Positions 26,414 to 38,723 of a DNA stretch of 64,000 nucleotides are shown here, in pieces; the stretch's first letter is position 1, and each line of letters opens with the position of its first letter. This DNA is from Psoroptes ovis. Taxonomy: Eukaryota > Arthropoda > Arachnida > Sarcoptiformes > Psoroptidae. The notes beneath the pieces are model-generated. The model was given only the letters and a program-made list of their open reading frames with translations. It was not told where the DNA came from and ran no database searches. The position numbers and the translations under genes are program-made. Location: NCBI GenBank assembly GCA_002943765.1, contig PQWQ01000002.1, positions 2,480,001 to 2,544,000 on the forward strand, written 5' to 3'.

Positions 26414-27116
26414 ATGGCGTTTGGTTTTACTGCTTTCACTTATATATTAGCATTGATATTGGATGCATTTTTGATATTTTTTGCCGTTTTTCACGTAATT
26501 ATCTTTTAATTTATTATAATTTCGATAATTTTTTCGTTTTTTGTCTAATTTTAATTAGGTGATTGCAATTGATGAATTGAAAAATGATTTCAAAAATCCT
26601 ATTACACAATGTAATACATTGAATCCAGTATGTATTGCTTAATAATTATTGATATTTAGATTCATAACAATATTATTGTATTCTATTCATTTGAAATCAG
26701 CTTGTATTGCCTGAATATGGTATACACTTTTTTTTCAATTTCTTATTTTTATTTTGCGGTGAATGGTATGTTTTTTATAATGTGTATCTAAACATTTCAT
26801 CCAATACATCTATTCAACCACATTGATCAGGCTTACTTTGATAATAAATGCACCTTTGATCGCCTATCATATTCATCGGTAAGCTTTCGGTTGTTAATAT
26901 TCCATTTTTAAATTAATTGAATGATTTTTCAATATGAATAGATATATGAATCGTCCAGTTATGTCATCACCAGGTTTATATGATCCAACTACAATAATGA
27001 ATGCTGATCAATTATCACGTGCAACCAAAGAAGGCTGGGGAAAGCTAGCATTCTACTTGTTATCATTTTTCTATTATCTTTATGGTATGATTTATAATCT
27101 AACATTAACTGCTTAA
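26414..27116 (+). CDS. cni: Cornichon family ER cargo receptor
   Basis: Five small exons in phase: 26414-26494, 26559-26627, 26701-26765, 26831-26878, 26942-27116; 145 residues against 144 for human CNIH1. Cornichon proteins are ER membrane proteins that load TGF-alpha-like ligands and some receptors into COPII vesicles. Seen: N-terminal membrane segment starting MAFGFTAFTY; the cargo/COPII-loop segment DELKNDFKNPITQCNTLNP; LVLPEYGIHFF; PLIAYHIHRYMNRPVM; and the almost invariant SPGLYDPTTIMNADQL, EGWGKLAFYLLSFFYYLYGMIY. This conserved block fits the CNIH1-3/fly cni group rather than CNIH4. The exon sizes (81, 69, 65, 48, 175 bp) and 59-73 bp introns show how compact genes here are. Confidence 0.96.
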
Positions 27117-27239
27117 AAAAATAATTTGAGCGGAAAATACAATCAAAATGAATCGTTTAATATGATTACCACATTTTTTTCTATAAAATCACATTTTGCA
27201 CATTAATATATCATAAATGAAAATACAAAACAACACACA

Positions 27240-27245
27240 TTTATT
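27240..27245 (-). promoter_or_regulatory. Candidate polyadenylation signal of the MLK gene
   Basis: AATAAA on the minus strand, 133 bp past the MLK stop, inside the 261 bp interval to the convergent cornichon gene. Confidence 0.45.
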
Positions 27246-27377
27246 TATACACATAATTTATTACAAATACATTAAAAAAATTAGAAAATTGTTATGTAAA
27301 TATATTCAAATATTTTAAATGGAAAAAACAATTCAAGAGCGAAATACTTTGATCTAATGTTAATGAATAAAATTAAT

Positions 27378-30040
27378 TCATAATCTCATTGATTGTAATT
27401 CTTGTTCAAATTGATCCAATTCTTGTCTTAAATCATCATCGATCATTTTTTTATCATTTTCATATATTAATATTGAGGGTTCTTGATGTTGTTGTTGCTG
27501 TTGCTCTGTCGATTGTACAGTAATATCAGTATCAGTAGTTGTCCAATTTTCATGATTATTATCAACTGATTGGTCATCGTTATTAATTTCATTGTCTTCT
27601 TCATCATTAAATATAATTTTCATAGAATATTCATCCATTCGACAATGATTGAATGATGGACAACATCTATCTAAGATGTTTGATTGATAATTATAATCTA
27701 AGGGCATTGCATCTCCATCTTCTCTGTCATAAAAATTATCATTAGATGTATATTCATTTTCAAAATTGATTTGATCATCATTCGTTGATGTATCGATCGC
27801 TAAAAATGGTTCCCATAATGGCTTACGCTGCGAATATTTTGTTTGTCCGTGATAAGTTTGACTTAGGGGATATAAATTTGATTTCAAATGTATGAAATCA
27901 TCCGTTAATACTTCACAGTCATCATCATCAGTATCACTGGGATTATTAGATTGATAATCATGATCAAATATTGGCTGATTATCTTCAATATTATCTTCAT
28001 GTTGTATTATTTGATTTTGCCTGTTTGAATAACTTGGTAATGGCAAAATTTTTTTCAAAACTTGACGAATTTTTTTCATTTTCGATTTTTTCTGTGTTTG
28101 GGGTTGCTCACCATTAGATAGATCATTCTCATTCTCGCCAGGATCATCGTCTGATTTAAATTTTAATTAGCCTGGAATCTAGTGATTGAATGATATGCAA
28201 CTTACTTTTAATTACTGACGATGTATTTGAATTGGAAAGATTGAAATAAACATTTGATTTTAATTCTGGCCTGATCTTTATTCCAGGTGTCCCTGTGAAT
28301 AGTATTAAATTATTGATTAGAATTATGATTAATTAAATAAAAATAATAATTACATGTTTTATTCAATTGTTTTGCTTGTAATAAATACGAATTATGTTGA
28401 CTAGTTTTTATCACTGTAAAATTATGACAAAAATTTTTCGGATTACTTATGAATGGAACCTGCTGTTGCAATTGTTGATGCGGTCGTGAAGGATTATCAT
28501 TTTTTTTATTATTTAATTTTTTTCTAAATGATGATCTAGATTTATGATCGCGTTGTTGTTGCAGTTGTTGGCCATGATTTTGTTGAAATAATACTATCAA
28601 TTCTCGTTGTATAACATCCATTTCACGTTTGATTAATTGTTCTGATTTTTTCTGTAATGTACAAGCTATTTGATACATTTTCTTTTCTTTTATTCTGGTC
28701 ATCTTCTCACGTGTTTTCAATTCTTCTTCTTTCTGTTTTAAATTTTTCCAAATTTCATTAAACCAATTTTTTTTCATTTGTTCAAATTGTTCCATGCCAA
28801 TCACATTGAATGATGATTTAGCAAGATCATCATGTATTTTATCGAAACTTGGACGTAATTTTGGATTTTGTTGCCAACATTCTATATGTAGAAATGATAG
28901 ATCAATAATCAGTTGACATGAATGCATGAATATGAATATACCTCTTAGAATTTGCTTCAATTCTTCTGGACATGTTTTCGGAATATGTAATGTTAATTGA
29001 CGATTACCTATGCCATATAGAACGGCTGCGCCAGCTAAATCTTTATATGGTATTTCACCGGTCAATAGTTCCCATAAAACAACACCAAAGCTATTTCACA
29101 GACTACAAATTGAATTATATCCGAAATAAATCATAGATACAAACCTCCAGACATCACTTGATTTAGAAAATTTAGATTCAGTGATTGATTCTGGTGCCAT
29201 CCATGCACATGTGCCACATGATGTCATTATTGTTGATGAATCACTAAATTCTCTAGCTAAACCTAAATCAGTTAATTTGATTTGTTTATCTAACCATTCA
29301 CCCCTATCGATTGGTGAATCAAGTAATACTTGTGGGACAAATATATGAAATTTGAATTACACAATTTATAATGGTAATAATGTGCACTTACTATTTGATG
29401 ATTTCAAATCACGATGTATGATTGGTTTTGGTTGAAAATTATGCAAATATCTCATTGCACTAGAAATTTGTTTAGCAAAATTTATAATGATTGTTGGTGA
29501 TAAATTTTTTCTTGTTAAAAGCTCTCTCAATGAGCCACCTGATGCATATTCCATTATTAGATAAATTTTGTTTCGATCAAATGATAATCCATGAATTTTG
29601 ATAATATTAGGATGATTCAAGTAAAATTGTAAACGTGCTTCCTTCCGTAATGACTTATTAATCATTGATATTGATTTGAATTGTTCATGAAAATAAATTG
29701 GCTCTTTAATTGCAATAATTTTGCTATAATTATTGTTAATAAAATATCCTCGATAAACATTACCGAAACCACCGCGTCCAATTAATTTATCAAATTTTAT
29801 TCTGGTAATATCGATGATTGGTATTATTGAATAATCTGATGTACAAGACTCATAATTATCATCTGAATAATCACAATTATCACTTTCTTCATCATTGATA
29901 CTTATATCATTATTATCACTGATAAAATCATCATCTTCAATATCATAAACATCATCATTTTCAATATCATACATATGATCATCATCATCATCATCACTAT
30001 AATCAATTGGCGGCTCATCAAATAATTGTTGATCAGTCAT
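27378..30040 (-). CDS. Mixed-lineage protein kinase (MAP3K9/10/11/21, slipper-like)
   Basis: Proposed minus-strand exons: 29392-30040, 29145-29328, 28942-29090, 28354-28881, 28207-28275, 27378-28150; 783 residues. MLKs are MAP3Ks that activate MKK4/7 and JNK. Seen: acidic Asp-rich N-terminus (1-75); kinase with Gly-loop GRGGFGNVY at 88-96, Lys112, HRDLKSSN at 209-216, TDLGLAREF at 236-244, GTCAWMAPE and SFGVVLWELLTGEIPY; then a charged coiled region (about 370-430) like the MLK zipper; and a CRIB-like stretch FISNPKNFCHNFTV near 471-484. Odd: no SH3 domain precedes the kinase, and the DFG motif reads DLG. The junction between the fourth and fifth exons is uncertain: the better-looking acceptor at 28292 leads to a stop, so an AAG acceptor at 28275 is used here. 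Without splicing, the fourth exon stops at 28310. Confidence 0.8.
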
Positions 30041-31025
30041 TTTTTATCTGATATAGCAAAAATTAAAATCGATGTATTATTGAAAATATTCGCATCATTA
30101 TCAGTTTAAAATTAATTAAAATGATTAAATCAAATACAAATCAAACGAACACAACACAAAATACATGAAATTTGATGAATGCACACAAGATTATGATGAA
30201 ATATGATAAATTGTAAATGATGAAAAAATTTTTATATTAAGAAATGTTCAATTCAAAAGATTAGATTAACATCAATTTTGATTATAATTGTGAACACATA
30301 AACAAACATAAATAATAATAATAATAACTAAAACAAACATTGAAGCATTAATTTTTCATTTTTCTATTCTATGATTTAATGTCAAATAAATTATTATTAC
30401 ACAAAATCAAATTTGATATTGAATTGAAACTTAAGAAAGAGAAAAGATGCTAATGCCGTACGAATTGAACGAACCAATGTGTGTTGCTGCTGCTGTCATT
30501 GTTGATCACGATTGTCCATTATGTTTTCACTACCACACATTATTAAAAATAAATGAAAAAAAAAGATGCAAAGATGTTTCAAGTTTAATAATATAACTTT
30601 GCCATTTCAAAAAAGAAAATGATGTTGGCCATTTATGGTGAATCATATTTACTGTATTTATTTTTTTCAATCCATTTCAATTTATGGATTTTCCAAATCT
30701 AGTAATGATAATAATAATAACAATTTCTTATATTTAGCATTTTTGGAATGGAAAAGAAAATTTTATTATTATTTTCATTTATTTTTTTATTAATCTGTCT
30801 CTGCATTAGCTCTGGGACCATTTGAGGATTTGAATTTTTTTCAATGAACTTTGACGAACATGTCTCCACACATATGCAAAAATTTTTCAAATTTTAAATC
30901 TCAAACACCATCTTTTGGCTGATTTGTAAATAAGGATCAATGTGTTTGTTTACCTACACGTGACTTTTTTTGAATTTTTGTTTTTCATTTTGAATTGCTA
31001 TGATTTAATTTAATTTGACGAAAAA
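30041..31025. other. Divergent intergenic interval between MLK and BMS1
   Basis: 985 bp between opposite start codons. It must contain both promoters and possibly a 5' untranslated or SH3-coding exon of MLK, though I found no SH3-like frame here. The short frame on the minus strand at 30699-30890 has no recognisable content. Confidence 0.5.
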
Positions 31026-32882
31026 ATGGACACCAAACAAGAGAATAAAAAATTCAAGCCGAATTTAAAATCAAAACAAAGAAAAAAATTATTAAAAAAT
31101 AATCAATCATCAACCAATCATAAAGCATATGCAATAAAATCGGCTGTCAAAGCTGAAAAACAATTTCGCCGAAAACAAGATATTATTGCTAAACGTGAAC
31201 GTGCTCCACAAATTGATCGTAAACCTCTTGAACCGCCACCATTTGTCGTTTCGATTGTTGGTCCACCAAAAGTTGGCAAAACAACATTAATTCGTAGTTT
31301 AATAAAAAATTATACCAAACAAAATATCACCAATTTAGTTGGACCAATTACAATAGTTTGTAATAAAAATTTACGAATCACATTGATTGAATGTAATAAT
31401 GATATTAATTGTATGATTGATATTGCAAAAATATCCGATTTGGTGTTGCTTGTAATTGATGCAAGTTTTGGTTTTGAAATGGAAACATTTGAATTTTTAA
31501 ACATTTGTCAAGCACATGGATTTCCACGTATTATGGGTGTACTAACACATTTGGATGTATTTAAAAATCCGAAAAAAATGCGTCGAACGAAAAAACAATT
31601 GAAGCATCGATTTTGGACAGAAATTTATGCTGGTGCAAAATTATTTTATTTGTCTAAATTATTACATCAAGAATATTTGCGTAATGAAATACATAATTTA
31701 GCACGTTTTATTTCTGTCATAAAATTCCGTCCACTCGATTGGAATAATTCACATCCATATGTTTTGGTTGATCGTATTGAAGATTTAACAAATCCAGATG
31801 AAATACGAGAACAGCCAAAATGTAATCGTAATGTTTGTCTATTTGGTTATACTCGTGGTGCCAATTTCAAACCAAATCAGCCTATTCATATACCAGGCTG
31901 TGGCGATTTCCGTATACATGATATCAATTTTATTCCTGATCCTTGCCCATTGCCTGAAAAAGATCCAACTCAGAAAAAACGAGGGTCATTGAAAGAAAGA
32001 GATAAATGCATATATGCTCCGATGGCTGGTGTTGGTGGAATCGTGTTCGATAAAGATGCTATTTACATTGATCTTGGCGGTAGTCATTCAATGAATAATC
32101 AAACAACAAACAATGAAGATGAAAAAATTTTAGCAAAAATAAATGAAAATGCAACACCTTTAGATGTGCAAATTTCATCATCTGAAATAAAATTATTTTC
32201 CAATGCAGTCGAAACAAATGACAAAAAATTAAGACGTAAAGTTGTATTTGATGATGAAGATGATAATGACGACGACGAGGAAGATGATGATGATAATGAC
32301 AATGACGATGATGATGATATCGATTTTGATGAATCTGATAGCGTAGTAGATCATTATGGACAGATTAATGAAGGCAACGAAGATGAAGAAGATTTTGCAT
32401 TCGATGATGATGAAGATGATGAGGACGATGATAATGATAATGATGATGCAAATATGAACACTGATGAATGGAAAGAAAATATCAAAAAGAAAGCAAGTGA
32501 ATCATTTTATGAGCGCTTAGCGCGAACAATCAATGTCCAGAAATTAGTTTATGGTGATCAATGTTCAATTAAAGCTGATGATAATGATTCATCGATCGAT
32601 GAATTATCTGATGGGCTATTCCGAAGAATAAAACAACAAGCATCAGATAATCAACAACTTAAACAAACAATGAAATTTACAATGAATTCATTAGAATGTA
32701 CTAATTTTCCTGATGATTTATTGATCGATTTCAGCAATGATGATATTGGAAACGGCAATGACACCTCAAAATTTAATTTAATACGTGATTGTTTTGTCAC
32801 AGGTAAATGGAATAAGAATGAAGATGCCAAAAAATTATTAGAACGTGATCAGCGTTTACGAAAAAAGCTTGACAATGAAGAC

Positions 32883-32915
<33 letters not shown>

Positions 32916-34465
32916 TTGTACGATGATTTTGAAGACTTGGAAAAGAATGAGTTGGATAATGATGATGATGATGACATTGATTATGCTAACAATGATGAAT
33001 ACAATAGTGATGTTGATGATAATAATAAAAATGATTTACTTGAAAAGAAAATGATGAAAAAACAACAATTCAATAGTGAATATGATAATCTTAAAAGTAA
33101 TAATGTACTAAACACCGGAGATGATAAAGAATTTATTGATTTCGAAAAGGAAAAATTACAACGACAAGCAGAGGTATGATCAATTCATTTTTTGTAGTAT
33201 TTTAGTTTTTAAAATATCAATTTTTATATTTGAACTTGAATAAATAGCTCAACAGAAAAGAATTCGAGAATATGCCATTGGAACAGCGTGTACAATTTGA
33301 AGGTTTTCAAGCTGGTCTCTATGTACGCATCGAAGTGAAACAAATGCCATGTGAATTGATCACAAATTTTGATCCATCATATCCAATTATTGTTGGCGGT
33401 CTACAACATGCTGAAAATGATATAGGTTTTGTGCGTGCTCGTATTAAAAAACATCGTTGGTATGATCGTATATTGAAAAGCAAAGATCCATTAATTATAT
33501 CACTTGGTTGGCGTCGATTTCAAACACAGCCTTACTATTCAATTGAAGATCATAATGGACGTAATCGTTTATTAAAATACACACCACAACATATGCATTG
33601 CATTGCAACATTTTGGGGACCAATCACACCACAAAATACTGGTTTCGTTGCATTTCAAAGTATTTCGGAACGCACTTCGCAATTCCGTATCGCAGCAACA
33701 GGTGTTGTTTTGGACCTAGATAAAGGAACACAGATTGTGAAAAAACTTAAATTGATTGGTAAACCGATCAAAGTTTATAAGAAAACAGCATTCATTGGTG
33801 AGATGTTCAATTCACCTTTAGAGGTGACGAAATTTGAAGGTGCAGCCATCAGAACCGTTAGCGGTATTCGTGGTCAAATAAAAAAACCTATAAGATCTCC
33901 TGATGGTGCATTCCGTGCTACATTCGAAGACAAAATATCACCGAATGATATTGTATTTTTGCGTACATGGTTTAATGTACCAATCAATAAATTTTATGCA
34001 ACAGTTACATCTCTATTATTACCAATTAATCAAAAAGACCAATGGGTTGGTATGAAAACTACCGGAAGATTACGTTTTGAAAATCAAATTACATTGCCCC
34101 CTAATCCAAAATCATATTATCAAGAGTCAAAACGGAAGGAATTCAATTTCAAACCAATGATTATACCGAATAAATTGCAAGCAGAATTGCCATTCCGTTC
34201 GAAACCAAAATTAACACCTAAAAAATTGAAAAAATTCGAGCGTGTAGCAGTCATAAAAGATTCACATGAAAGACGTACAGATAATTTAATCAAAAAATTA
34301 AAAATTGTTTATCGTGAGAAAACACGTGATGATCGTTTAGTGATGCAAAAACGTGCCGAGGAACATCAAAAAATGTTGAAAAAAATTGATAAAAATCGTG
34401 AACAAAAACGAAAAGAAAGAAAAAAACATATAATGAGACAGCTTGGTCGATCAAATCGTATTTAA
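31026..34465 (+). CDS. BMS1: Ribosome biogenesis GTPase BMS1 homologue
   Basis: Two exons, 31026-33173 and 33248-34465, phase 0; 1,121 residues (yeast 1183, human about 1280). BMS1 acts in the nucleolus in the small-subunit processome, binding Rcl1 and the U3 snoRNP. Seen: basic N-terminus; P-loop GPPKVGKTT at 79-87; degenerate switch regions; THLD at 174-177 in place of NKxD, as usual for this family; the AARP2CN segment with CLFGYTRGANFKPNQPIHIPG; two long Asp/Glu runs (around 32250-32460 and 32875-33030 in the DNA, built from GAT/GAC repeats); and the conserved C-terminal half beginning FEGFQAGLYVRIEV with PIIVGGLQ, ISLGWRRFQTQPYYS and GTQIVKKLKLIGKP. It ends in a basic tail. AATAAA follows at 34511-34516. 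Confidence 0.96.
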
Positions 34466-34510
34466 TCTGTTTTTTATCTTCAAATTTGTTTTTATTTTGT
34501 AAAAATTTAA

Positions 34511-34516
34511 AATAAA
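34511..34516 (+). promoter_or_regulatory. Candidate polyadenylation signal of BMS1
   Basis: AATAAA 46 bp past the BMS1 stop, within the 261 bp interval that separates it from the convergent CNG channel gene. Confidence 0.5.
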
Positions 34517-34726
34517 AACGACAACAACAACAACAAACATCAACAAATCATTGAATGAAAAGAGAAAAAATTGGGAATGTATCGATCAATAAATAATATT
34601 TAAATTGATTAATTAATTGATTTTGTGTCGTTGATTATATTATATGTATAAGAATTCACCACATTTTATATCATAAATTATAAAATATAAAATTTGTTTT
34701 CAATCAATAATTTTTTGTTTCCTTGT

Positions 34727-37700
34727 TTAAATTATTGATTCTTTATTACGTTCATTATCATTATCGATACTTGTATTTGAACTATTCGAACTAAGTAGAC
34801 CGCCGCTATTAGAGCCACCGCCATTACCATCAGCTAATTGAGCTGGACATGTATTCACATTAGTTGCTGAATTTATTTGATGTTCAATTTCGGCCAACCT
34901 ACGATATTGAATGCAAAAAAAATGAATAAATTGAAATTGAATTTGTTGTAAATAGCAATATTTATACCTGTTTTCCACTTTCCATTGTTGTTGATTCAAT
35001 TTCATCGACATAGATGCATTTTCTGTTTCCAATGTTAATAAACGTTCACGCAATCTTTTGATTTCAGATAACAATGCGTTCTGTGTTGGAAATTCTATTT
35101 GTATACTATTCGTATTAGATGTATTATTTTCATCGATTCCGTATGAATTATTATTACTAGTATTTATGCCATGATTGCTGTTACAATTATTAGTATTATT
35201 GTTGATTATTGATGTTGGTAGCGATCCAACTGATGGATTAGAAAAAATTGGAAGTTGATTTGTCGATGCTGCAGGACTTATTGTACAAAATGGAGATGAA
35301 AGATGTTGCTGAGCTTGTTGTTGTTGCTGAAAAAATTGCGTATGTGGAGGCAATTGAGGAGATGATGGATATAATGATGAATTATGTTGTATAGGTGAAG
35401 GTGTGTGTTGTGATCTATTATCAAAATTCACTAATGCAACATTAGGGCTCAATAAATGTGAATAGATCAATGCTTGTGGTTGATTGGTTGTTGCGGTCAA
35501 TAAAGTTGGCGATACGAATGCTGATGCTGTTTGATGTGTTATTGTTGGTGCTGTATGTTGTAAAGCTTTATTATTGTTTGATAAAATTGTATCACAACAG
35601 TTTTGTTGTATAATCAAATGAGGATGACCACCATGGTGGCTATCTTTCGACGATGCTTTCATTGTATCCATACTGCTTGTCGATTCATCAACACAATATT
35701 CATCTGATTGTTGTTGTGGTTGCTGTAGTTGTTGTGGATGTTGCTGTTTGTCTTTATCATCCATGATTTTTTCTTCATCATCATCAATATCGTTATCTGC
35801 TTTCAATAACGTTGCAGTCGATGCTGATTGATTTTCTTTTATTTGTAATACATTCAAATTACTAACTGGTATTTTTCCTTTAGATTCCACAAGACCAGGC
35901 GTACTTTTACTTCTTCCCATTGCAACTTCATTTTGAATGAAAATGAAAAAATTTTAAATCTGATTTATTAACAAAGTAACATTGAGCATACTTTTCTTCA
36001 ATGGTTCTTTACGATATTTTTCCAATCTTTTAACTGCTATCGCTTCAAGTCTAACTCTGGCGGCCGGATAATCTTTCAATACATCCCACATGTCTTGTTT
36101 GTTCAAACAAAAGAGATCAGAATACCCAACAGAACGGACGGATGCTGTGCGGCGATTACCGGCTGTGCCCATATTCAAAATACTGATTTCACCAAAATAG
36201 CTACCAGCACGTAAAGTTGCTAATACTGTTTTTCCATTATCCGTAACAACTTGCAGTCTAAATTTTACAGAAATAATTTAAAAAAACAATATAAAAGGTC
36301 ATAAATAACTAAAAAATATATAAAAACAAAATATTTACCTTCCGCGATTGACAATATACATTTCTTTACCAACTTCACCTTTACGACAAATATAATCACC
36401 TGGACTAAATAGTACCGGCCTTAAACGCAGCACTAATTCACAAAGAAAACCAGCTTCAGTATTTTGAAATATTTCCACTCTTTTCAGTGTATCCAAATGT
36501 ACGTGAATAGCAATTTCGGCTTTTAATTTATCTATGAATTGTCGGAAATTATAAATTAATTATTAATCAAAATGTTAATGACAAATAGAACAACGACAAT
36601 TCAAGTAATTTGTCAAATAAAAAAAATTCATATGTCATATCAAGTGAAATATTTATGTGATTCACCTGGAAGACAGCCAACCGAACGTTCTTCATCCGAT
36701 GATTTTTGTGTCATCCATAAATAATCAAACCAACGTATCACTTTGGTTTGTATATGATCCGGTACTCTTCGCATACGCATATATGTTTTAACTGCATCCA
36801 ATTTGGCTGTTTCATTTTTATGAGTACAATAAAAATCATAAATATAAAAATTATTGTAAATTAATTAATTATTATTTCAATTATTGAAAAAAAGAATTAA
36901 TTTTACCTTGAAATTCTTTACGTGCAGCGCTAACATTTGTCACAATATTTGCTACGTGACCAAGCACAGCTACAAATTAGATGAACATAAATAAATTTTA
37001 AATATTCATGAGCAATAAAATACAACATCGATTTCGTACTTGCAAATAAAAATAGACCAAAAACCAATTGCATAATTAGGAACATATATTCACTTTTCGT
37101 ACGAGGTGTTGGTAAATCACCTTCAATATTATTGATTATTGATTGAATTTGAAAAAAAAACATTGAATTATTAATGAAGAATTATCAAGCGAGACTTTCG
37201 ATCAAACATACCGATTGTGGTCAATGCCAATACTGACCAATACATGGCACTGAAATTAAATTAATTATTATTTTAATAAAATTAGAGTAAAGCAATAAAT
37301 CAATCATTCAATTGATAACTCACTGCAAATAATCACAAGTTACACCTTCACAGTCTTTGTTTTTCGATCGGGTGAACCAATCACGAGAACCAAAGCCATC
37401 TTTTATATGTATAATATGACTTAGACATGCATTCCAATGGAAAATTGCCAATATATAATGCAATAATGATAATGTACGAAATATATTGGGATAATTTGTG
37501 TGTCGTTCAGTGCGATCTAAAAAAGCCCAAAATCGATAAATTTTTACCAAACGAAAACATCGTAATATTGATTTGAAACCGATTGATAAATAGAGGAAAT
37601 CCAATGGTAACAAACATAGACAATCAATATAAAATATTGTACAGTTCATATAGTGTTGCCGTAATTTAACACTATCGGTTTGTAAAACACCTTCTTCGAG

Positions 37701-38723
37701 ATAACCCGTCCGAAAATTTACGGCAATATCTAATATGTATATGAAATCGGAAAAATAATCCAACGCAAACCAAGATGCAACTGTTTTGTCATTAATTTCT
37801 TGAAATGCGCAGCGATATATGATTGACCAAAAATTGTATAAAAATGCAATACTAACAATCAATGACCAATAATAACAAAGACGACCAGATGGGTCAAAAA
37901 CAAATGACCAATTACAACCAGATTTATGATGCATTGAACCGGTTACATTTTCCCATTTTTCAAATTCTTTTTTAATCTCTTTTCGCCTTAATTCACGTGT
38001 TTTTTTCGATATCTCTGAATCATTATGATTATTGCTATTACGATTATTATTGATTAACCCTGTTGTCATTTGATGTATTGAACGTTTTTTCCCTTGAGTA
38101 TTTTTACCATTTATAAATGTTGCGTTTGTTGATAGAATCGATTGCTGTTTTTCTATCTTAGAATGAGGTTGTTGTTGTTGCGATTGCTGCGACTGTTGTT
38201 GCTGCGGTTTATCGCAACTAGTAATCGCAATCAATGATTGTTGAGATGGATAGCGATTTTTCGAATCATTATGTTGTTGTGCATCGCCATCAATATTTTC
38301 ATTTTTATTATCACCATTATTATCATTCGAAACTGAAACGGCTGAAGGTTTTCTGTCGATTTTTTTCGAATATAAATAATGAAAATTGACTCAATTGAAG
38401 AAAAATGAAAAAATATTAATCAAATACCTTATGATAACATTGGCATTTTGTAATGATGATGTTAATAACTTTGTACGATCAACACCGGCCGTTATAATAC
38501 CTGGAACAACTCTTGGTCCATTGGCTGTCGATAAATAATGGTGTCCACCATGATCACCATAACGAACACTTTCAGGTGTTGCATTACTACTTATGACAGC
38601 CACTTCATCAAGATCATCATCAACTAATTTATTATTACTACCACAAGTTGTATATTTGACGATTTTTGTCGAATCTTTGGCCGTATTCGTGCGTAATGAT
38701 GATAATGATATTCTTTTTATCAT
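34727..38723 (-). CDS. Cyclic-nucleotide-gated cation channel subunit (CNG-like)
   Basis: Ten minus-strand exons agree in phase: 38428-38723, 37324-38352, 37212-37249, 37040-37120, 36907-36969, 36666-36806, 36339-36531, 35992-36257, 34968-35925, 34727-34898; 1,078 residues. The product is a tetrameric cation channel subunit opened by cAMP or cGMP. Seen: low-complexity Gln-rich N-terminus; S1 from CNWSFVFDPSGRLCYYW; S4-S5 LRCFRLVKIYRFWAF; S5 HYILAIFHWNACL; pore YWSVLALTTIGDLPTP; S6 QLVFGLFLFATVLGHVANIV; C-linker; CNBD with SPGDYICRKGEVG, GEISILNMG and NRRTASVRSVGYSDLF; then a Gln/Asn-rich tail with a leucine-zipper-like coil (LLSEIKRLRERLLTLE). The pore has Asp where CNGA subunits have Glu. 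The closest type seems to be the invertebrate CNG-like branch. The last 69 bp intron is in frame and stop-free. Confidence 0.92.

Noticed and set aside
32845..33054. Met-rich frame in BMS1
   Set aside because: It is the shifted reading of the GAT repeat that codes for Asp in BMS1.
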